This document shows positions 34,901 to 45,800 of a stretch of DNA of 64,000 nucleotides, in pieces. The position numbers were made by a program, and so were the translations under genes. Each line of letters starts with the position of its first letter. Position 1 is the first letter of the stretch. Under the pieces are notes generated by a model. The model was not told the origin of the DNA and searched no databases. It was given only the letters and a program-made list of their open reading frames with translations. Origin of the DNA: Linum tenue (Eukaryota > Streptophyta > Magnoliopsida > Malpighiales > Linaceae); contig CAMGYJ010000006.1 of assembly GCA_946122785.1 (NCBI GenBank), forward strand, positions 36,972,066-37,036,065, in the 5' to 3' direction.

Positions 34901-35714
34901 ATTCAGTATTACAACAAACTCAGCAGCTAAAACAAGAGGCCGCATTTCAAGCAACACAATCTCCTAGAGAAGAACTTCGGCAAGATAATTTATTGCACAA
35001 GAAAAAGATGCAGTTAATCTGCCACCTTACAAAACATATATTGACATGGATAATTCAACGACTTAGAGAGAGATAACCACCAACATTGCCAAGAGTAAAC
35101 AAAGATCGCCTGATCAGTAAGTGAATGATCATGTTTCATGTCCTCAAAAGTCTCTAAAATAACAGAGTAAACAAGCAGCTAAACACATGTAAAACAGAAA
35201 ATGCCAAATTAGAAAATAAAATAACCTTACGTTGATGGAGCTTGCAGTAAGCAATAAGCAAGAAAAACTGCGATCATAGCCCATACACCCCTACAGTCGA
35301 GATTCACATAAAGCAATTAACAAAGTTTAGAAAACACTAAAACCAGGATCCTTGCAACAAATCATCTCAAGTGACATTTAAAAGCAGAGGCCAACCTTTT
35401 CACTGTCGTAACAACATCACCACCTGTGCTCATTTCAGGGTCAAGGGCTCCACTAGCCCAACTATTTCAAACATGCCTGAATCCGTTAGTAAGAAGACTT
35501 GCATCAAACAAACTTAAAAAAACTTTACATAGAAAATCTGGCAAAAAACTCACATAAGGAAGCATGCACCAACAAGTAATAGCGAGATCGTGCGTGGCTT
35601 GTATGCCCATGCAGTCCATGGGTCTACATCGCCGACGATTGAAAGTATGATATCACCATTTTCATGCACAAGCTGATCCCTCCGCTTCACTTTTTTGCCA
35701 CCATTAGGGTCCAT
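31489..35714 (-). CDS. PSS1: Phosphatidylserine synthase, base-exchange type (complete, 12 coding exons)
   Basis: An ER-membrane enzyme that makes phosphatidylserine by swapping the head group of another phospholipid for serine. Exons (minus): 35714-35554, 35461-35396, 35290-35231, 34799-34709, 34483-34429, 34322-34243, 33980-33864, 33752-33668, 32576-32485, 32177-31924, 31806-31718, 31619-31489. All introns are GT-AG, phases agree and the sum is 1281 nt (426 aa), about the length of Arabidopsis PSS1. Recognised blocks: [20 protein letters not shown] near the N-terminus, [46 protein letters not shown] and [20 protein letters not shown]. Several hydrophobic segments and a basic end (RRSCERKRR) fit a multi-pass membrane protein. 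The start is the first ATG of exon 1, preceded by TTCAACC. No defect is seen; this is the one intact host gene here. Confidence 0.95.
31873..31920. repeat. G20-(AG)14 microsatellite in PSS1 intron 10
   Basis: A run of 20 G followed by 14 AG units. In the transcript it reads CU repeats then a C run, starting right after the first three bases of the intron's 5' splice site. The intron is only 117 bp. Confidence 0.9.
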
Positions 35715-36962
35715 GGTTGAATTTTCTTATTGTATCCAACTTGTGCCTTCAGGATCAGCAAACGACTAGTAATAAAAATTAAAGTTCTTGTTGCATCTCA
35801 AAGACCCTGAGTTTCTCAACGTCACTACACCAAACATGGAGATCAGTTTCCTCGTCTTTGTCCCTTGCATTTAAAATTCGAAGACTGTCTCACATTAGAG
35901 GCCAATAATATATCTCCACCTCCCCGCCATTTCCTCCAAAGTTAATTATTCATAGACGCAGCTGGTCTCTCACTGTGCGGTTCTCTTTTATATACCTTCT
36001 CGTTTGCTCTGCTTTCCCACTTCTTACAACTACTGAGTCAGTTACTAATAGACTACCCGAGAAAGATCAACTTTGAGAACCAGCAACATTAGACAACCAG
36101 AAAAAGCTTCAATAAATGTGGTAAAGAATTACACCAGCTACCACATTAAAGAATGGTCCTACCCTTATCCCTAACAATGAAACTCACATTAGTCAAATTC
36201 AAGGTTGCTGAATTTCATGAAAAAAACCCATAGGAGAAGGAACATTAATTCCGGCTAGTGTAGCTTACACAATTTGAAAAAAGGGGGGAAAAACAGAAAC
36301 AGAAAAATAGAATGGCCCGAAAAGCAGTATGCATGTCATGAAAAGGATAGGCTTGCTCACTGAAGCGCAAGCTGAGGAAGTTAAATCTAATAACATTTAC
36401 AAACTGGATCCATCTACAAAACATGCAAGCAAGGAACTGACTAAGAAAAGCAGAAACGAAAAAGGAACAAACGAAGAGTGGTTAAGTGTTGTAAATCTTA
36501 ACAGACACCATTCAAGTTCTCCCTTAGCAAAACAAAACAAAACAAAAAGAGCAAAAGGGGAAAAGGGAACTCGAGACCGTACCCTGGGTATTTGACGAAG
36601 CCACTAGTTGGTTGGGTATTCCTCAAGTCCACCACAAAAGAATTCAACAGTTGAATTCCCTGCATGCAGAGAATAAGTGGGTCTTCAGCAGACTTAGAAA
36701 CGCAAAATCAGGAAGCCCAAGAGTGAGAATTGAACTAAGACACAGAGAGGAAGCAGAGTAAGCACAATCCCGAAATGATAAACAAGATCAAATTTGGGTT
36801 GTTGGAAAAAAGAAGAGAAACCACCTATTGATACATGCATCGCCCAGTATATAGCAGAAACGGAAGAAGAAAAAAAATAAAAGAAACAAACAAACAAACA
36901 AAAAACGGCCACTGAGGTGAAAGTGGCACAGGAACAACCAGCGGAAAGATTCAAAGACTTAC
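35715..36962 (-). other. Leader intron and 5' UTR of the PSS gene
   Basis: Between the coding start and a CTCTAC|GTAAGTC donor at 36962/36963. A leader intron of about 1.2 kb is inferred, with a possible acceptor shortly upstream of the ATG (TTATTACTAG near 35790 or GATCCTGAAG near 35750). Confidence 0.5.
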
Positions 36963-37260
36963 GTAGAGGACTAGAGAGAGAAAAGGAGCCCTGGGCCGCG
37001 GGAGGATTAAGTATCTTGCTGGGGAAACCAGAGAGAGAGGAATGGCGGGCCTAGATAATCACTGCTTCATTCAATCCAATCCGATCCATTGATTGAAACA
37101 TTATAGGAGAGGAGGTGGGAGAGTCAGTGAGAGCCGGCGGAGGGTGATGGCGATCTGTTGTTGCTGCTCTGTCTCTTGCAGAGAACAAAATTCATAACGA
37201 GAGAGAGAGAGAGATAGGAGTGATGATTGAATTGATGAGGATGATGACAGAGAGAGAGAG
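36963..37260 (-). promoter_or_regulatory. Non-coding first exon and CT-rich core promoter of the PSS gene
   Basis: Upstream of the GTAAGTC donor the transcribed strand is CT-rich, with CTCTCTCT runs near 37200-37215 and 37245-37260. This is a common plant core-promoter and leader feature. No clear TATA box was assigned. Confidence 0.45.
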
Positions 37261-38074
37261 TAAATTACAAATTTGTCAAATCGTTATTCAGCCGGTTTGA
37301 CAAAAGGTTTGAGGTTTAATAATCGGATCGGGGTTCAATCGAGTTAAGCCGGTTTTGACAAGATATGTGGGGATTGATTGTAAATGGGTTTGTTTTGTTG
37401 TTGATTAATTTGTTTGTTTATTAGCTTTAAGATAAGCAGGTTTGGATTATATAGGGGATTAAGCTACGTACGCGGCGGGAAATACAAAATGATTCCTTTT
37501 CTCTAATCAATAATCATTTCTAACTTTCAAGGTCTGTACCCACCCGATAATCAATTTGGATCTCTTAAAAACCTAATTAAGCACCCATTGAAAAATTTCG
37601 GAGATAGCGTCAGCGACGGGGAGCTGGGTCGAGGTGACGAGCGGAGAGGGACGGCGAGCAGCGTCAAGGATGGAGGGAGCTGGGTCCAGACTTTGGAGGC
37701 GGGGAGCGATGGCGGCGGGACTCGGCTCTGCTAGTTGAGGCCGCAATCAATCATGGGCTCTGCTCTGGTGGCTGCTGCGCTCCATGGAGAAGAAACGAAA
37801 AGGGATGCGATGTTAATTATTAGGGTTTAGAATTCATTTTAGAATAAGCTCCATACAAGGCAAAAACGACACTTCATTGTAGCTAGTAGCCGGTTTAGTC
37901 CGGCCAGACCCCAGTTTGACCGATTTTGAGTGGCTACCGGCCAGTTCTAATTATGGTTGACTCTCGAATTTTTAGTGTTCGGTTTCGGCCAAACCCGGTC
38001 CGACATCGGTTTGACAACCTTGGTAAATTAGGAAGTAGGAACCAAAACAAAATAAACTTTTGGCTTGGGTTAGC
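37261..38074. other. Intergenic DNA with a hAT-type end
   Basis: Nothing coding. CCGGTTTAGTCCGGCC near 37892 and CGGTTTGACAACCTTG ending at 38022 resemble the CAAGGTTGTCAACC terminus at 4317, so a fragment of a related hAT element is likely; its other end is not clear. Confidence 0.35.
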
Positions 38075-40531
38075 TTTTTTTTTGGGTTGGGGTTGGGATT
38101 TTTTAGGGGTTATTTTTATTTTACGAATATATAGCTTGGATTATACCCCGCAGGAAACAAAGACAGGGCCTTCTTAGCCAACATATGGGCTAACCTATTG
38201 TTCTGTCTACGCACAAATCAAATCCTAAACCCCTGAGAAGTCGAAAGTAGATGGCGAATTTCCTCGAATAAAGCCCCACCAGCAGCATCCTGAACACCAC
38301 CTGCGTTGACTTTGTCAATCACAATCTTCGCGTCACCCACAATCGTAACGACCTCCAAACCACGATGATGGCGCCGCCGAATAGCATCCCGCAAGGTGGA
38401 TAACTCTACAAGCCTCGGATTCTGTAGGCCTCTAAACATTACCCCCTGAGCTGCAACCACCACACCAGCCGCGTCTCTTAAGACCATCCCACATGCCGCA
38501 TGGTATCCCTCACGGACTGCCCCATCAAAGGAGCATATCAAACCACTCAAATGAGCCCCATCCACCATAGGAAGATTAGCCACCGGATCTGTAGAGGACA
38601 CAACTTCACCATTCCCTACCCTATTGGGAACCTGCAACCATTCAGCAACTTGATGAAGGAACTCCTGCCTGAGAATACTAGGGAGAATCTTTGTCCCTCG
38701 AAGACCACAGGGTTCCTACCCTTCGAAATCCTTCATAGCAAACACATCAATCGCACGACACGCGAATGGGAAGCATCACGATCCAGAAACTGCCTGAAAA
38801 AATTACAAATCTCAATAGGCAGAGTATCTAATTCAGCTGCTAATCCAACCGCCTCCCACAGTCCTCTCGCTACCGGGCACTGCAGAAAAGGATGCTCAGT
38901 GGATTCCTCTAGCCTCCGCCAGTACCGGCACCTTCTTCTCACGCAACGCCTCCATCATTGGCAAAATTCGTCACAAAAGATCCCAAGCAAAAAACTTAAG
39001 CTTCGGCTGAACGGGCATACCCCCAAACCTTAATCCATAACCTTCGATCCATCGTGCTGCATTCCAATTTTCTCCTCCCCACCAAATGTGACTTACGCTC
39101 CGCCAGCATGTACCCGGATTTCACAGTATAAACCCCCGATGGGTCCTCACGCCAAATCAGCTTATCAGGCATAGCTACCCGAGGTAACGGGATCTGCACA
39201 ACGGCCCGAATCGTCTTTTGATCAAAGACGGACACTAAGTAATCCTAACACCACTCTCCTATTTCCGGATCAATCAAATCCGCCACCATCTCATTGCCTG
39301 TCAAAGGTGCTCCCATATGCAAACCTGGTCGTGAAGGTTGAATTAACGGAATCCACCCCTCCGACATCATCGGTATGTCATCCCCCGACCCAATCACCCA
39401 AGTCAACCCACTACATGAACAATTGATAGCCAAACAACACACCTTGGCAACCCCAGGATGGACGGGATCGCGGAGAGGCCAAAAAGATAAAATCCTGCGG
39501 AAAATATTTTGCTTTGTAAATCTGCGTCATCAGGGAATCAGGCTCCATATAGATCTGCCACGCCACTTTAGCCAGCAGAGCCTCGTTAAAAAGCTCAAAT
39601 CGACGAAAGCCAAGACTACCCTTGTGCTTACTACGACAGAGCCTCTTCCACGGTACCCAATGATTCTTCGGCCGTCCCTCCATAAATCCCCACCAGAACC
39701 GTGCCATATGCTTGTCCAATCTCCTGCACGAAGTAGCAGGAATTTTGAAACAAGCCATTGTATGGACTGGTAGGGCCGCCGCCACAGCCTTAAGTAGAGT
39801 TTCTTTAGCAGCATTTGACAAGTGTCTTTGCTTCCACCCCTGAATCGTTTGAAGAAGGTTCTCCTCCAAAAACCGAAAAGTATACGCCTTTGATCGGGAA
39901 ACCAAAGAAAGGAGACCCAAGTATTATCGTGGACTCCGATCACCCCCACTCCTAAGAGCTTCACCATTTCCAGCTTCTCTTTTGCTTCAAAATCCGCACG
40001 ACAACAGACAGCCGACTTAGCCAGATTCACCTTTTGCCCGCTTAATGTTTCATACTCATTCAACACAACCAAGAGATCTGCACATCCTTGCATCGATGCT
40101 TTAATGAAAAGATAGGAATCATTCGCAAAAAAGATGCGAGACCCGCGTCACCTTGGGGCTCACACGAACTCCCTCTATTTCCTCCCTTCCAATTGCTGAT
40201 GAAGCAAGGCTGCAAATCCCTCAATATAGAGAACAAACAACATTGGCGACAAGGGGTCTCCCAGCGGTAAACCTCTGGTGGCATGAAAAACCACGATGGT
40301 TTACCATTCATTAAAACGGAGAAGCTAGCAATTGATACACATTCTCGAATTCAACTGATCCATAACGGGCTAAACCCCGTTATCATAGGCCATTTCCATA
40401 TCAACCTTCAGAGCTAAGTAACCTTTCTTACTTTTCTTCTTAATTTTTAAGTAATGCACTATCTCATGTCTTATAAGAACGTTATTAAGAATCTGGCGTT
40501 CTCTGATGAAAGCATTCTGACCGGGCGATAG
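38075..40531 (-). pseudogene. L1-type LINE, 3' half (RT, zinc-binding and RNase H regions)
   Basis: Minus-strand frames, broken many times, give in order an RT segment (GQNAFIRERQILNNVLI near 40480), a degenerate active site, GQKVNLAKSAV, the QGWKQRHLSNAAKETLLKAV region, FWWGF, a zf-RVT region (CRYWRRLEESTEHPFLQCP) and an RNase H (CSFDGAVREGYHAACGMVL, VELSTLRDAIRRR, GDAKIVIDKVN). The RT motif that should read (F/Y)ADD reads FAND (40119-40130), so a catalytic Asp is Asn. The element ends near an A-rich stretch at 38075-38083. Its upstream half continues at 53612, beyond an inserted LTR. Confidence 0.85.
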
Positions 40532-40760
40532 TGACTAGCTATGACTATCACAATAAAATCCCACCTAAGGTCCGAGTATAAACCTTAGATGTGTGCATTA
40601 TATGGCAAGTATGTTTTAATATCAATCCAGGCCGGTCCATGTACCGCTACTTCGACTGTTTGAAACATTATCTAGTGGATTGGTTTTGGTGAAAACAAAG
40701 GTCTAAAACTAAATTGCTTTGTAAAGGTAAAATAGATTAACTCCAGTTGAGAAAGCTTCA
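40532..40760 (-). mobile_element. Solo LTR of family C, left segment
   Basis: Similar, in inverted orientation, to the end of the C+ 5' LTR (about 56560-56774), including the block around CGGTCCATGTACC. It starts TGACTAGC. The left flank GATAG (40527-40531) is matched by GATAC (53612-53616) at the other end, a 4 of 5 target duplication in the LINE. The Athila element splits it from the segment at 51904. Confidence 0.65.
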
Positions 40761-41159
40761 TGATAACACCTAAATTATACATATATTTTCCTACACTTTT
40801 ACATCCTAAAATAACATAAATTGTATTAAGTTCATTCGATTTCCCGATTTTATGTTTGGTTTTGTGTTTGAGTCATGTTTCAGGGTATTCTATCCAATAA
40901 GAACGGAATAATGTGTCAATTCAACAAAAAGATGGTTAGGGTTCGAAATCTGGCGTCGGTGGAACTCGAGCCCGCGACGTCCCGGGCGAGGGCAAAGAGC
41001 CGTACCACTCCTGGCCGCGTCCCCTTTTGTTATCAATATACGAGACCCATCGTGTATTATGGTGATGAATCACGGAAAGAGAGCTAATTAACAATGCAGA
41101 GTCAAACCGCAAACTGCCTATTGCTAAACATAAGGAAAAGCTGGTTCATTTTGGGATTC

Positions 41160-41520
41160 TCGTGTGAAGCTAGTAGCTGAAGCAAGCTGGTCCAAACAAA
41201 GAAGCAAGCAGCTCCATTATTTGAAAGCAAGCATCTGCTAATTGCCTCGGCTATTGAATGAAAGCAAGTAGCTGAAGCAAGCTGGTCCAAACAAAGAAGC
41301 AAGCAGCTCCATTATTTGAAAGCAAGCAGCTGGTCATGGCCTCGTCCATTGAATGAAAGCAAGCAGCTGGTCATGGCCTCGCCCATTGAATGAAAGCAAG
41401 CAGCTGGCCATTGAAAGCAAGCAGCTGGCCATTATCAAAGCGGCCGAGAGACAAGCAAGCAGCTGGTCCATTTATTACAAGCAAGTAGCTCAAGCAAGTA
41501 GCTCAAGCAAGTAGCTCAAT
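41160..41520. repeat. AGCAAGCAGCTGG repeat array in the Athila U3
   Basis: Many copies of AAGCAAGCAGCT and related AAGCAAGTAGCT units, several with the E-box CAGCTG, run up to the TATA box. Nearest the TATA box AAGCAAGTAGCTC is repeated in tandem; this LTR has one 13-bp unit more than the 3' LTR. Confidence 0.8.
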
Positions 41521-41526
41521 TTGTAC

Positions 41527-41535
41527 TATAAATAG
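41527..41535 (+). promoter_or_regulatory. TATA box of the Athila 5' LTR
   Basis: TATAAATAG lies directly after the repeat array; the 3' LTR copy is at 50737-50745. Transcription should start about 30 bp downstream. Confidence 0.75.
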
Positions 41536-42694
41536 AGGGGGAGGACACACACACTAGCCGACCATTTTTCTTCACTTTGCTCTTCCTTTCTTGTATTTGA
41601 AGTTAGCCAAAACTCTGTCCACTTTTCATTCCAAACTCTTGTTACTTCTTTTCATTTCGTTAAGTCATATCTCGTATTTCATCCATCGTGGTTCTCATGT
41701 TCGTGTTCGTATTTGGGAATACCGTGGTATATTGCGTTATTGAGATTACCGGAGTAAGCTTCTGTTCTGTGGGGTTTTGATAATCATTTGTGGTGGTAGA
41801 TTGGTCGGTTTCCACCGTCTTCGCCCAACGATTATTCCCCCGTCAGATGTTTGCTAGGTGTAGTCTATTAACTCAATATACATACCGTATTCTCGACCCC
41901 TCCGTCTTTGTCGTCGTCATCATCATGGTTATGTTCTCAACCTTCATCTTTCTAAATCTCATCATGTCCGGCTAATCTTCTAGTTGTTCCGGATTTGATG
42001 AACCCTAATATGTTTTACTTTGATTGAGTGGTATCTTTGATATAGACGTGTTGTTCTCGTTCTTACGATCTTTTCTCGACTTATCATGTGCAAGTATCAA
42101 TAGTACGCGTCTATTGTATATTTTATCTGATACATGTAAATGAGACTGCGAGGTAATTTTGCATGTTAGATCCCTCGTGAAAAGAAGGAATTGATCGGAG
42201 CCACCGGCAATGGGGTCACGTAGTTCCTCTGGATTAGCTTAAAAACCTAATACGAAATTTCATAAATCTGGTTATTGCTTTGGTTTAAGATTTTTGTAAG
42301 CCACGGTTTCACTTGATTCTTAAGTCAAAAGGGTGTTAATACATGTGCGAACGGGTTAACACTAAATTGGGAATTTTCACGGTCTAAGATATTAACACTC
42401 GTCTATGTTAAATTCAACTTGTCTGTAAAATGCATATTAGGGGGATTCACTTCCAGGACAACGCCTTCTCCACTTGATTTTACTTTGTAAACTACTTTAT
42501 TGTGTTTTTATTATTGCGTGTGTTTTTATTTCTAAACGAAAATCAACTAAAAACGATTGACTAGATAATAGGTAAAAGCTGAGTACTAGTACACGAAGTC
42601 TCTGTGGATACGACCTTGCTTCCTGCTATACTACATTAGAACGATAGGTACCCTTGCCTATTTTTCCTGTGATAGTTACGGGCGATCAAGTTTT

Positions 42695-42712
42695 TGGCGC
42701 CGTTGCCGGGGA
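42695..42712 (+). other. Primer-binding site of the Athila element, tRNA-Asp
   Basis: TGGCGCCGTTGCCGGGGA, six bases after the LTR end, complements the 3' end of tRNA-Asp, the primer typical of Athila elements. Confidence 0.9.
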
Positions 42713-42823
42713 CTAAGTTATTAGAAAAAGCTTTGAACTATTAATTTAGTCGCTTTATTTTTCTTGTTATACCACACTTGTTGCTTTCACGGGTTGTTCT
42801 TGTTTTTGTGCTTGAAATAGTGC

Positions 42824-45800
42824 ATGACCCGAAACCACCCACTTGGACTGGTCGACCTTGATCCCGAGATCGAGAGAACTCTTCGTCAACGAAGGAGAGA
42901 GCAACAAGTGCAGCCACACACAATGGCGGAAGAACACGCCGAAGTGAACAATCGGACAATGTCTGATTATGCCCGTCCTACCTTGGACGGAACTCACTCA
43001 AGCATCCGAAGGCCCAATATCGAAGCCAACAACTTCGAAATCAAAACTGGGATGCTACAAATGATCCAAAATCGCGTGCAATTCAATGGGATGCCCGACG
43101 AAGATCCCAACACTCATATCAAGAAGTTTCTGGAGCTCTGTGACACCATCAAAATCAATGGTGCATCCGTCGATGCTATTCGCCTTCGACTGTTCCCGTT
43201 CTCTCTGGACAACAGAGCACGGGAGTGGCTTGACGGTCAACCACGGAATTCCATCACAACGTGGGACGGGTTGGCTGAAAAATTCTTAGCCAAATATTTC
43301 CCACCAAGCAAGACGGCGAAGCTGAGGAACGACATCGCCGCCTACCGCCAAGAAGACTCTGAAACTCTCTACGAAACTTGGGAGAGATTCAAAAACACTC
43401 TCAGGAGATGCCCTCATCACGGCATTCCCCATTGGCTGCAAATGCAAACCTTCTACAATGGGCTAAATCCAGAGACGAAACAATCAATTGATGCAGCAGG
43501 GGGTGGCACCATCAACAACAAAACACCTCCCCAAGTAGAGCAGCTAATCGAAGACATGGCAATGAATAGCTATGAATGGTATTCCCCCCGAAACAAGTGC
43601 CGACCACAGCCAACCAGAAGTGCCGGACTACACCAAGTTGACCCAGTTACAGCCTTGGCCGCACAAGTTGAAAACCTCAACAAAAAGTTTGACCAGCTCA
43701 CTGTATCCGGCAAGGTGTTCAAGTGCGAATGGTGTGCTGGTGACCACAACACTACCGAGTGCAAGTTGATCTCCTCAACATCTACCACCGAGCATGTTGA
43801 TTATATCAACAATCCTCAGAGGAGCGGAAATCCATATAGCGGCACATACAATCCAGGATGGCGAAACCATCCAAACTTCTCTTGGTCCAACCAAGGGAAT
43901 CAACGAGCCCCACCCGGATTTAATCAAGCATCATCAAGCAATTCCAATCAGCACCATCAACAACTGCCACCACAAGAAAAGAAATCCAGTCTCGAAGATA
44001 TGATTGGCAAGTTCATCTCCACCTCCGACTCCAAATTCCAAGCTTTGGACAAATACATTTCCGTCTCCGAGGATCGATTCCAAAACCTTGAAGCGGGCCA
44101 ACGACATCTTCAAGCTTCTGTGCATAATTTGGAAACACAAGTTGGGCAAATAGCCAAGCTGCTTTCTGAGAGGAATCAAGGCAGCCTGCCGAGCGACACC
44201 GAAATCAATCCGAAGCAGAAGCAACATTTGAAGGCCATCTCACTCCGGAGCGGCAAAAAGTTGCAACCGAGCAACTCCCCTCAAACCGACAAAGATACAA
44301 ATCCAGAAAAAGATGCGGACACCACTCAGCCCCAAAAGCTCGTGGTGCCAGAATACAAGCCGAAAATTCCATTCCCATCACGAATCCACAAGGATCGCCT
44401 TGACGCACACTTCGGCAAATTCCTGGACCTCCTGAAGCAAATTCATGTTAACATCCCATTTGTGGAGGCCATGTTTCAAATGCCAAAGTATGCTCGCTTC
44501 CTGAAAGAAATCCTCACCAACAAGCGAAAATTGGAGGATCTGTCAACAGTGATGCTGAATGAGGAATGTTCGGCCATCCTCCAAAACAAGCTTCCGGAGA
44601 AACGAAAAGACCCAGGGAGTTTTACTATACCTTGCTTAATTGGTTCTGTGTATATTGATAAATCTTTAGCTGACCTTGGAGCAAGTATAAATGTTATGCC
44701 ATATAAAATGTTTAAACGTTTAGGGCTAGGTGAACCTAATCCTACACGAATGAGCATCCAGTTGGCTGATCGTTCCATAGTGCATCCTAGGGGAATCATA
44801 GAAGATTTAATTGTTAAAATTGGCTCATTCATATTCCCAGTCGATTTTGTGATCCTAGATATTGATGAGGATGTCGATGTGTCATTAATTCTTGGTAGAC
44901 CGTTTCTTGCAACTGCAAAGGCTCTAATTGATGTGAATGATGGAAAATTGATTTTGAGAGTAGGGGAAGAACAAATGACATTCAAAATTCCAGAAAGCAT
45001 GAAATATGCTCGTGAAAACGATGATGCTAATTTTTGTTCAGATATAATTGATGCTGAGACTGCTAACTTTGTTTCTGAGATTCTTCATTCAGATGCTTTA
45101 CAGCTTTGCCTTACTCAAGGACAGGAAACAACGGGATCTGTCCAACAAATTGAGCAAGCTGCACTATTGGAGGAATCCGAAGAATTGGAGCAGGAGGAGA
45201 AGGAGAAGGTGGCAGAACTCCCTAAATCGGAGAAAATCAAGTCCTCCATCGAAGAACCACCAACTCTCGAACTGAAGCAGTTACCAAACCACCTCGAATA
45301 TGCTTTCCTTCGAGAGAACTCCAAGCTCCCCGTCATCATCAACGCGGCCCTAACTGAGGATCAGAAGGGGAGATTGATCAAACTACTGAAAAGTCATGAA
45401 CGAGCCTTGGCTTGGAAGATCTCCGACATTCGAGGAATCAATCCCTCATTTTGCACGCACAAAATTCTGATGGAGGATGACTATAAGCCGGTGGTCCAGC
45501 CCCAACGTCGACTCAATCCGAACATGAAGGAAGTAGTGAAAGCTGAGGTGATCAAGTTACTCGACGCTGGAGTAATTTACCCCATCTCCGACAGTTCATG
45601 GGTGAGCCCTATCCAGGTAGTCCCGAAAAAAGGCGGGATGACCGTCATCACCAATGAAAAGAATGAGCTCATCCCCACCAGAACAGTCACCGGTTGGAGA
45701 GTCTGCATCGACTATCGTCGCCTGAATGATGCCACCAGAAAAGATCACTTCCCACTCCCATTCATTGATCAAATGCTCGAGCGATTGGCCGGCCACAATT

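Larger units (their letters stand above)
40761..42688 (+). mobile_element. 5' LTR of the Athila element
   Basis: Starts TGATAACACC and ends GGGCGATCA. It contains a repeat-rich U3, a TATA box at 41527 and a long R-U5. Frames inside it (for example 40875-41087) recur in both LTRs and are not considered genes. Confidence 0.95.

Noticed and set aside
37812..38029. Complete hAT element with GTTAATTA/GTAAATTA duplication
   Set aside because: The left end next to GTTAATTA does not match the CAAGGTT terminus; only a fragment is supported.
40930..41040. tRNA-like stretch (GGTTCGAAATC...CTCGAGCCCGCGAC) in the Athila LTR
   Set aside because: No acceptor stem, anticodon arm or A box could be arranged; similar segments are common in plant LTRs.
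40875..41302. Short frames in the Athila LTRs, repeated at 50099-50525
   Set aside because: They exist only because the LTRs are near-identical; no start context or domain supports them.
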